The notes beneath the pieces were generated by a model that saw only the letters and a program-made list of their open reading frames with translations, did no database searches and was not told where the DNA came from. From NCBI GenBank assembly GCA_001899635.1, contig MKVQ01000002.1, forward strand, positions 126,198 to 190,197: a DNA stretch of 64,000 nucleotides. The letters run 5' to 3'. This DNA comes from Myxococcales bacterium 68-20. GTDB taxonomy: Bacteria > Myxococcota_A > Polyangia > Polyangiales > Polyangiaceae. Position 1 is the first letter of the stretch; the number at the start of each line of letters is the position of its first letter. The translations under genes were made by a program, and so were the position numbers. Below, piece after piece: positions 58,113 to 64,000 of the stretch.

Positions 58113-58745
58113 ATGAGCTCATCGAATCGCTCGGCAAGGCGCATCATCCGGCGCGCGCTCGGCGCTGTCCTCGGGCCCCGCGGCGCGTCGACGGTCGAGT
58201 ACGCCGTCATCCTCGTGGCCGTCCTGCTCCTCTCGGCAGGAGCGTGGAAGCTCCTCGGCGGCGCGCTCGGTAAGCGAAGCAGCGTCGCGGGAGACACGGT
58301 CTCCGGAGGCGGCAGCGGGAGCAGCTCCGGCGGCGGCAAGGGCGGTGGCGGCGGCAGCCACGCCAGCGGTGGCGGCAAAGGTGGCAGCGGCGGAGGGAGC
58401 GGTGGCGAGAAGGCCAGCGCCGCCGCGAAGGTCTCCGTCGGCGGCGTCGGCGGCGCCGCCGGTGAGAGCGGCGGCGGAGGGAGCTCCGGCAAGCCCTCGC
58501 AGGAGACGTCCTCCGAGTCGAGCGGCGCGAGCGGCGGCGGTCGGGACAGCGGAGGGTCCGACGTGGCCGAGGGCTTCACCGCGAAGCGCTGGTTCGGCAT
58601 CGGCCTCCTGGCCGCCGGGCTCCTCGCGGTCGGCTACGTCGTGACGTCGATGCGCCGTGCGAAGAAGTCGGCCGACGACATGGCGAAGGACGGAAGCGGC
58701 AACAAGACCGCGAAGGGTCCCGCGCCGCCTCCGCCGCTCGCGTAA
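58113..58745 (+). CDS. Elongated Flp-like pilin with Gly-rich linker and second membrane helix
   Basis: 210 residues from ATG 58113. The segment P-R-G-A-S-T-V-E-Y-A-V-I-L-V-A-V-L-L-L (22-40) matches the Flp (Tad) pilin signature: cleavage after Gly24 would put Glu at +5 and Tyr at +6. Flp pilins are normally 50-80 residues. This one continues with a run of about 90 residues mainly of Gly, Ser and Lys, then a second hydrophobic helix (F-G-I-G-L-L-A-A-G-L-L-A-V-G-Y-V) and a basic tail. It could be a membrane-tethered pilin-like protein. No tad assembly genes are nearby. Confidence 0.75.
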   Translation: MSSSNRSARRIIRRALGAVLGPRGASTVEYAVILVAVLLLSAGAWKLLGGALGKRSSVAGDTVSGGGSGSSSGGGKGGGGGSHASGGGKGGSGGGSGGEKASAAAKVSVGGVGGAAGESGGGGSSGKPSQETSSESSGASGGGRDSGGSDVAEGFTAKRWFGIGLLAAGLLAVGYVVTSMRRAKKSADDMAKDGSGNKTAKGPAPPPPLA

Positions 58746-58808
58746 CCCGAAAGCGCGAGGCGCATCGAGCATCGCGGCCCACCCGTCACGTCACGAACGC
58801 AGCGCCAC

Positions 58809-60503
58809 TCAGCGAGTCCGGAACCCCGTCCACGTGAGGAACCGCTGCCACATCGACGGCGGCGGCGTTTGTGGATGCTGCGGTTGCTGTGGCGACCACT
58901 GGGCAGCAGGCACGCCATGCAGCGGCGACGGAGTGCCGTACGGGATGCTCGGATGATAGGAGGGCGCCGGCATGCGCATCGGCATCTCGTAGGCACCGGA
59001 GGTCGGCGGCATGGATGGCGCCGGCGTGCTCGCGGTACGCGGCGCGTCCGTGCGAACGCGGGCTCGAACGGCGGCCTGCTCCTCGCTCGCGAGCGAGACA
59101 CCGCACGCGAGGCAGGATTGCACGTGAGGCGCATTCACCGTCTGGCACATCGCGCACGTCTGCGGCTCGGACCGACCGACGCGCCCGATCTCCGCCACGG
59201 CGGATCGCTTCGAGGTCGAGACGTCCTGCGGATAGTGCGGGGCCCCGTGCGCCGGGAGGCGCTGGCCGACCGCGCTCGACGCGGGCCGAAGGCCCACCCC
59301 TGCGGGTGGTTGGGGCGCGAGCCCCAAGGCGTTCGGCTGGCGAGGCGCGGGCATCCCGCGCGGCGTCATCGGGAGGCCCCCGCTTGCGTTGGGCCCCGAC
59401 GGCAGCTTCATCCCAGGCGGGCGGTCGATCTTCACCGTCGCGTCGTCGAACACCATCTCCTCGCGGACGCGCTCGTTGACCGTTGCGTCGTCGGCGGGGA
59501 GCGGATCGAGCATCGAGCGCCCGATCCGCATCGGCGGTGGCGGCGCATCGGCGAGCGAGCGCCCGATCGCGGTCTTGTCGCCATCGTCGTAGACGTCGTC
59601 GCCGTGGCCTCCGTACTCGAGGTCGATGAGATCGTCCGCCGGCATCACCGCGTGCGACAGCGCGCGTGCCAGCTCCGCCATCGACTCGAAGCGGCGCTCC
59701 GGCAGCTTGGCGAGACATCGCAAGACGACGTGATCGAGCTCGTTGGGAATGCCCGTCGCCACCTCGATGAGCGGCTTCGGCATCGTGTTCAGATGGGCGT
59801 GGATGAGCGCGGGAACGCCTGTATCCCGAAACGGCGCCATGCCGCTCAGCATCTTGTAGAGCACCACGCCGAGCGCATAGACGTCGGTACGGCCATCGAC
59901 CGGCTTGCCCGTGATCTGCTCGGGCGCCATGTAGTCGACCGTTCCGACCAGCATGCCCGTGTGCGTGAGCTGGGTCTCCTGATCGCCGCCGTCGAGCGAC
60001 TTGGCGACGCCGAAGTCGAGGACCTTCACGTAGTCGTCGTCGCCCGCACGCGAGAGCAGCATGATGTTGGCGGGCTTCAGATCGCGATGGATCACGCCGG
60101 CGGAGTGCGCCACCTGGAGGGCCTCGCAGATCTGCCGGCCGATGTGCACGGTCGTGGCGGGAGAGAGCTTGCCGTCACGACGCAAGCGCGCGGAGAGCGA
60201 CTCGCCCTCGAGCAGCTCCATGACGAAGTAGAGCCCGCCCTCTTCGGTGCGCCCGAGGTCGAACACCTCGATGATGTGCTCGTGCTGGAGGCGCGCCGTG
60301 TTCTTCGCTTCGCGGAGGAAGCGGCCGGCGATCTCGTCATCGAGCTCCATGCCGTCGACGCCGCGAATGAGCTTCACGGCGATCGACCGCTGCATCATCA
60401 GGTCGACGCCGCGATACACGACCCCCATACCACCGTGCCCGAGGGTCGCCTCGAGGCGGTAGCGGCCGCTCAGGAGCCGTGGGAGGTCGTCGTCCTCGGA
60501 CAT
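58809..60503 (-). CDS. Ser/Thr protein kinase with zinc-ribbon-like motif
   Basis: 564 residues from ATG 60503; GTG 60524 is an alternative. The kinase domain spans about 13-285: glycine loop G-H-G-G-M-G-V-V-Y, Lys44, H-R-D-L-K-P-A-N near 140 and D-F-G. After a Pro-rich linker comes C-A-M-C and C-L-A-C-G (about 455-475), a possible zinc ribbon. The C terminus is Pro/Gln-rich without a membrane helix. The linker A-P-Q-P-P-A-G-V-G-L-R-P-A is encoded by a dispersed hairpin repeat. The gene lies near a PP2C phosphatase that could oppose it. Confidence 0.92.
   Translation of the reverse strand: MSEDDDLPRLLSGRYRLEATLGHGGMGVVYRGVDLMMQRSIAVKLIRGVDGMELDDEIAGRFLREAKNTARLQHEHIIEVFDLGRTEEGGLYFVMELLEGESLSARLRRDGKLSPATTVHIGRQICEALQVAHSAGVIHRDLKPANIMLLSRAGDDDYVKVLDFGVAKSLDGGDQETQLTHTGMLVGTVDYMAPEQITGKPVDGRTDVYALGVVLYKMLSGMAPFRDTGVPALIHAHLNTMPKPLIEVATGIPNELDHVVLRCLAKLPERRFESMAELARALSHAVMPADDLIDLEYGGHGDDVYDDGDKTAIGRSLADAPPPPMRIGRSMLDPLPADDATVNERVREEMVFDDATVKIDRPPGMKLPSGPNASGGLPMTPRGMPAPRQPNALGLAPQPPAGVGLRPASSAVGQRLPAHGAPHYPQDVSTSKRSAVAEIGRVGRSEPQTCAMCQTVNAPHVQSCLACGVSLASEEQAAVRARVRTDAPRTASTPAPSMPPTSGAYEMPMRMPAPSYHPSIPYGTPSPLHGVPAAQWSPQQPQHPQTPPPSMWQRFLTWTGFRTR
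59282..59361 (+). repeat. Multi-hairpin dispersed repeat, copy 2, inside a kinase gene
   Basis: Four hairpins in a row: GGGCC-GAA-GGCCC, CACCC-CTGC-GGGTG, TTGGGGC-GCGA-GCCCCAA (59310-59327) and GCGCGGG-CAT-CCCGCGC (59345-59361). The order and spacing match the copies at 0.8 and 62.5 kb. It lies in frame within the proline-rich linker of the minus-strand kinase. Confidence 0.65.
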
Positions 60504-60630
60504 CTCGCGGGTCGAGAATATCACGGTGGGACGCGCGCTCCGTCTTTCTCGGGCCGAAGGCGCGGAGACCGAGGACGCCCCCTCCGCGGAGCAACGGCCC
60601 TCGACCTCGAGACCGTGCTATGGTCGGTCC

Positions 60631-60831
60631 GTGGATCCCGAGACCCACAAGCGCTTCCTCGAATACCGCGACCGGCACGCCTACTTCGGCGCCACGTCAC
60701 CGCTCCTCACGCGCGACCAGTTCCTCGCCGCCGATGCCGAGCAACGTGAGCTCGAAGCCAAGGGCGAAGGCCGCGACGATGAAGAGGAAGCCCGCTGGGC
60801 GGAGCTCTCGACGCTCCTCTTCCGCGACTGA
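60631..60831 (+). CDS. Small acidic protein of unknown function
   Basis: 66 residues from GTG 60631 (D-P-E-T-H-K-R-F-L-E-Y-R-D-R-H-A-Y-F-G). The product is highly charged and helical, ending E-A-R-W-A-E-L-S-T-L-L-F-R-D, without Cys or signal peptide. Codon use is typical of the region. No Shine-Dalgarno sequence is seen; a -10-like TGCTATGGT lies about 10 bases upstream, so leaderless translation is possible. Family unknown. It is divergent from the kinase gene, about 127 bases apart. Confidence 0.55.
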   Translation: MDPETHKRFLEYRDRHAYFGATSPLLTRDQFLAADAEQRELEAKGEGRDDEEEARWAELSTLLFRD

Positions 60832-61238
60832 TCGACGGCCTGACCGCTCCACTCCGCGGACAGCCAGCCGAAGGCTCAGCCGTCGACGCAGTCCGTCCGA
60901 CGCGACGTGCTCGCCACGAGCATCGACCGGGCGGAGCACCGAACTGGTGACTTCTTCGCGCGCCCCGAGCCACACCCTGGCACGGCGGATCGCATCCGGG
61001 ACCGTCAGGTCATCGAGGGGCGTCGTTGACGACCCTGCCTGGCACCTTCCTGCATGCGCGTGACGAGAAGGTCGCCGGCGGCGGAGCGATCGCTAGCGAA
61101 GCCAAAAAGCGTGCGCGGCCGATTGATCCCGTCGTACGGCAACGACGCTCGAGCTTTCGGCTCCACGTCACGCCGCCGAAGGCGCTCTGGGTCGGCGCGC
61201 GCGCCCCACTCTTCGGCGGGGCGCGGGGCGCCGACGGC
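60832..61238. other. Intergenic region downstream of ddl
   Basis: 407 bases between the ends of the small acidic gene and ddl (convergent). I see no supported gene, clear terminator or repeat. Open frames here have no ribosome binding site and read through the complement of ddl. Confidence 0.5.
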
Positions 61239-62264
61239 TCAGACGACCTTGCGCGCGGGCTCGACGAGCGACAGGTCGCTCTGGCGGAACGTCACGCCGG
61301 ACTTGGGGCGCTCCTCGCTGGCGGCGCGCTTCGGCGCCGGGCAGGCGTGGAGGTCGGCGCTCTCGAGGATCGCCTCGCAGAGGGACGCGTACTCCATCCC
61401 GGCGTGCTCCGCGATCTTCGGGAGGAGCGACGTCGGCGTCATCCCCGGGAGGGTGTTCACCTCGAGCACGTACTCGTTCTCGCCCTCGGTGACGAGGAGA
61501 TCGACACGGCAGGCGCCGCTGACCCCGAGCGCACGGGCCGCGCGCTCCGCGAGGTTCAAGACGCCGCGCGTCCGCGTCGGCGCGATGCGCGGCGGGAGGA
61601 TGTAGTCGGTCTCGCCGGGCGTGTACTTCGCGTTGTAGTCGTAGAGCCCCTTCTTCGGGGCGACCTCGATCGCGCCGAGCACGCGACCGTCGAGGATGCC
61701 GACGTGGACCTCGGTGGCCTTCACGTAGCGCTCGACCAGAGCGAAGCGATCGAGCTCGAGCGCGCTCTCGAGAGCGGCACGCAGCTCGTCGATGTCCTTC
61801 GCCATCGCGAGACCGACCGACGATCCCTCGCTGCGCGGTTTCACGATCACGGGGAACCCGAAGCTCCCATGGAGCTCCTCGAGGTCGATGATATCGGCCT
61901 CCGTCGCCACGTAGTACGGCGGCGTCGGGATGTTGTGGAGGCGGAACATCTCCTTCGCCTTCAGCTTGTCCATCGCGAGCGCCGAGCCGAGAACGCTCGA
62001 GCCGGTGTACGGGATGCCCATCATCTCGAGCATGCCCTGGATGCAGCCGTCCTCGCCGAACCGGCCGTGGAGCGCGAGGAAGGCAACGTCGATCGACGCC
62101 TCACGCACCGCCTGGTCCGCGGGCTTTCCCGCACCGAGCACCACGCGCACCACCTCATGGCCACGCGACTCGAGCGCCTTGGCAACGCCCTCACCCGTGC
62201 GGAGGGAGATCTCCCGCTCCGCGCTCGTCCCACCCATCAAGACCCCTACACGCCGCTTACTCAT
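61239..62264 (-). CDS. ddl: D-alanine--D-alanine ligase
   Basis: ATP-grasp ligase that makes D-Ala-D-Ala for peptidoglycan. 341 residues from ATG 62264 with GAGGTGA upstream. G-G-T-S-A-E-R-E-I-S places the conserved Glu16; H-G-R-F-G-E-D-G at 66-73; E-G-S-S-V-G-L near 145; the omega-loop Tyr in Y-D-Y-N-A-K-Y points to D-Ala-D-Ala rather than D-Ala-D-lactate; E-V-N-T-L-P-G-M-T carries the metal ligands. It is not in a mur/fts cluster here. A 35-residue C-terminal extension is longer than usual. Confidence 0.95.
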   Translation of the reverse strand: MSKRRVGVLMGGTSAEREISLRTGEGVAKALESRGHEVVRVVLGAGKPADQAVREASIDVAFLALHGRFGEDGCIQGMLEMMGIPYTGSSVLGSALAMDKLKAKEMFRLHNIPTPPYYVATEADIIDLEELHGSFGFPVIVKPRSEGSSVGLAMAKDIDELRAALESALELDRFALVERYVKATEVHVGILDGRVLGAIEVAPKKGLYDYNAKYTPGETDYILPPRIAPTRTRGVLNLAERAARALGVSGACRVDLLVTEGENEYVLEVNTLPGMTPTSLLPKIAEHAGMEYASLCEAILESADLHACPAPKRAASEERPKSGVTFRQSDLSLVEPARKVV

Positions 62265-62652
62265 CCGTGCTCACCTCGGGGTTGTCCTGGAATCCAACTT
62301 CTGGGCCGCGTGCAACACGCTGGAAAGACAAGCGCGATGCCGGTCCCAATGTGTCCGGGGGGACACGCCGTGCGCCGGTACTGCCTCTACTCCAGCGCGC
62401 GGCTTAGGGTGAGAGAGCACCGCGAAAGCTCGTTCTCACGTACATAGGTAGAGGTCAAGAGGCCAAGTTTATTGTGAGCCTCGCCGCCTCGTCGATTTCA
62501 ATGCGCGCCGCAGGCGCACCTCTGCGGGTGGTTGGGGCGCGAGCCCTTAGTTTCGTCGCCCGCAACGGGCCGACCATCAGCTCCCGAGCACGGCAAGACG
62601 AATCGCCCCTGGCGACCGCTCTCCGCTCGACGCGATTCGGCCGCGCCGACGC
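62265..62652. other. Spacer between ddl and PP2C genes
   Basis: 388 bases without a supported gene. It carries the ddl promoter (minus strand), an AT-rich patch near 62450-62480 and, at 62507-62574, the third copy of the dispersed hairpin repeat, which lies downstream of the PP2C gene and could act in its 3' untranslated region. Confidence 0.5.
62507..62574 (+). repeat. Multi-hairpin dispersed repeat, copy 3
   Basis: Same order as copy 2: GCGCC-GCA-GGCGC, CACC-TCTGCG-GGTG, TTGGGGC-GCGA-GCCCTTA (62532-62549, with a T-T mismatch and a G-U pair) and GCCCG-CAA-CGGGC. The first stem differs from copy 2 by a paired change (GG/CC to CG/CG). Intergenic, beyond the 3' end of the minus-strand PP2C gene. 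Confidence 0.6.
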
Positions 62653-63438
62653 TCAGTCGATCTCGACGAGGATCGCCGTGATGTTGTCCTTGCCGCCGCG
62701 CTCGTTGGCGAGCGCGATGAACTTCTTCACCGCCTCCTCGCCCTTCAGCGCGACGATCGGAGCGATGTCCGAGTCGCGGAGGTAACCGTGGAGCCCGTCG
62801 CTGCAGAGGAGGAAGCGGTCGCCCGGCGCCAGCTTCACGAGCCCGGTGTCGACCTGGACGTAGTCCCGGTTGCCGACCGCGCGCGTGATGACGTTCCTGT
62901 GAGGTGACTTCTTGGCTTCCTGCGGGGTGATGAGGCCCTGCTTCAACTGCCACGCGATGAGTGTGTGATCTTCCGTCAGTTGTTCGACGGTCTCATCCTG
63001 CACGCGGTAGATGCGGCTGTCGCCGACCTGGGCGGTCACGGCGTACTCGCCGAGCACGAGGAGCGCGCTCAACGTGGTCCCCATCCCCGTCTTACCGCGG
63101 TCCATCTCGGCCATCGAGAAGACCATGTACGTCGCGGCCTGAATCGAGCTCTCCATCAGGCGGCTCGCCGCGCGCACGTCCTCTTCGACGACGGGATCGG
63201 CGAGCTCGTGCAGGTTTCCGATCCCGCGCTTCACCATCCCGTAGACGGTCTCGACGGCCTCCTGGCTCGCGATCTCACCGGCGGCGTGACCACCCATTCC
63301 ATCGCCGACGATGTAGAGACCGAGGCGATCGTCGAAGAAGAACGCGTCTTCGTTCGATTGTCGTTTGCGGCCGACGTCGGAGAGACCGGTTCCGGTCCGA
63401 CGGAGCGGGGGTTGGGCTAGCTGAGTGCTCATCGCCAT
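62653..63438 (-). CDS. PP2C-type Ser/Thr phosphatase
   Basis: About 261 residues from ATG 63438; ATG 63432 or TTG 63456 are alternatives. Metal-binding motifs of the PPM family are complete: S-N-E-D-A-F-F, G-D-G-M-G-G-H-A-A-G, G-T-T-L-S-A-L, G-D-S-R-I-Y-R, S-D-G-L and G-G-K-D-N-I-T. It is a soluble Stp1-like phosphatase with no membrane helix and probably reverses the Ser/Thr kinases that are abundant in the window. Monocistronic as far as can be seen. Confidence 0.93.
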   Translation of the reverse strand: MAMSTQLAQPPLRRTGTGLSDVGRKRQSNEDAFFFDDRLGLYIVGDGMGGHAAGEIASQEAVETVYGMVKRGIGNLHELADPVVEEDVRAASRLMESSIQAATYMVFSMAEMDRGKTGMGTTLSALLVLGEYAVTAQVGDSRIYRVQDETVEQLTEDHTLIAWQLKQGLITPQEAKKSPHRNVITRAVGNRDYVQVDTGLVKLAPGDRFLLCSDGLHGYLRDSDIAPIVALKGEEAVKKFIALANERGGKDNITAILVEID

Positions 63439-63880
63439 CGGCTTCGAGACAAGCAACGGTCATGATACCGGGGACCAAGCACCGACACATCAAGAAATTG
63501 GGGCTCGCGGGCTGGCCTTCGACCCGCGTTGAATTTTCGAGGCTTGTCCACCGCAGTTTCCGGTTTCACCTGAGGAGGCTCGACCTCGGAGGGACGTGCG
63601 CTCCTCGATTGCCCAGTTTCCCCCGGACTTCTCGGAGCTTCCGAGCACTTCTCGAGACTCGACTTCAAGCATCGCGGCCCCGGTGGTCGGAGCGCCGACC
63701 GCCCGGCGGAGGACTCCGGTCGGCGCCGGCGCTCGGCTCGCCTCCCCTGAACCCGCTCTCCTCGAGCCCCGGATGAGATAGCTTCGGGCGGTGGTCGACG
63801 GGGGGCCTGTGCTCCGTCCTGTTGCGTGAGTCGCGTGAATCGCGTCCATCGCGCCGGTCGACATCGGGAGGAACAGGGGA
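63439..63880. other. Intergenic region before the last gene
   Basis: About 440 bases between the divergent PP2C gene and the last partial gene. It presumably holds both promoters. A run of similar short words (GTGAGTCGCGTGAATCGCGT, about 63826-63845) is the only local repeat noticed. No supported gene. Confidence 0.45.
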
Positions 63881-64000
63881 GTGAATCGCTCGACACTCAA
63901 GCTTGGCGGGCCGCGCGGCGCAGGCCGCGGCCTCGGCGGCGCAGAGCTCGGTCTCGCGCTGCTCGTCATCTCGGTCGTCGCGATGATGATCGTGCCGCTG
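63881..64000 (+). CDS. N terminus of a membrane protein, possibly FlhA/SctV-type export component
   Basis: GTG 63881 follows GGGAGG and AGGGG. The 40 visible codons read M-N-R-S-T-L-K-L-G-G-P-R-G-A-G-R-G then a hydrophobic segment, L-G-L-A-L-L-V-I-S-V-V-A-M-M-I-V-P-L, reaching the window edge. The ending M-M-I-V-P-L just before the first periplasmic turn resembles FlhA/SctV family proteins of type III export. Too short to be sure; another polytopic membrane protein is possible. Confidence 0.45.
   Translation, partial: MNRSTLKLGGPRGAGRGLGGAELGLALLVISVVAMMIVPL

Noticed and set aside
61026-62447. A 473-codon plus-strand frame opposite ddl
   Set aside because: ddl on the minus strand has complete ATP-grasp motifs; the opposing product is Arg/Leu/Glu-rich with no motif.

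Overview
The window is a GC-rich (roughly 68-70% by eye), densely packed stretch of a bacterial chromosome. Large Ser/Thr kinases with low-complexity linkers, a DUF4388-type kinase tail, many lipoproteins, type IV pilins beside an NtrC-type regulator, a PEGA-domain protein and very frequent GTG starts all point to a myxobacterium (Myxococcota), most likely Polyangiales. The species is inferred, not shown. There are no rRNA genes, no transposases and no CRISPR array; one tRNA gene (Leu, CAG) is present.

Layout. 0-5.1 kb: two related exported proteins, a small lipoprotein, then gatC-gatA-acetyltransferase. 5.3-12 kb: two large kinases facing each other. 12-15.7 kb: a degenerate epimerase, an acyltransferase and truB. 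15.7-16.7 kb: a gene-free interval holding an inverted-repeat element and 42-bp tandem repeats. 16.7-23.3 kb: TPR lipoprotein, glnD, OmpA-like lipoprotein, Cys-rich lipoprotein, small exported protein, tRNA-Leu. 23.5-29.9 kb: a lysyl-oxidase-like protein, an orphan gene, and a minus-strand cluster of two radical SAM enzymes with three repeat-bearing small peptides. 30-36.4 kb: pyrC-carA, a lamin-tail lipoprotein, an SPFH protein and rimO. 37-42.6 kb: a phosphodiester-glycosidase-like protein and a PEGA-domain membrane protein. 42.7-51 kb: a type IV pilus locus (PilR-like regulator, four prepilin-like proteins, a membrane protein fused to a spermidine-synthase-like domain, a TPR membrane protein). 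51-58 kb: a CAP-domain lipoprotein, nagZ, hutI and a nucleoside/sugar-type ABC transporter. 58-64 kb: an elongated Flp-like pilin, a kinase, ddl, a PP2C phosphatase and the first codons of a possible type III export protein.

The most interesting region is 25.2-29.9 kb. Three small proteins share one leader (core I-L-A-R-R-A-x-F-V-A-A-A-L-A) and carry 11 copies of a short motif around P-x-P-C-L-S. One is coupled by GTGA to a radical SAM/SPASM enzyme. The last gene of the cluster fuses a B12-binding-type radical SAM protein to a protein-isoaspartate-methyltransferase-like domain. This has the genetic form of a ribosomally made, post-translationally modified peptide (RiPP) system. I do not recognise it as a described class; secreted Cys-motif lipoproteins are the main alternative.

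Two families of structured repeats also stand out. One is an inverted pair of about 110-bp arms at 15.9-16.4 kb whose internal hairpins differ by compensatory base changes. The other is a multi-hairpin dispersed repeat seen at 0.8, 59.3 and 62.5 kb, once inside a kinase reading frame.
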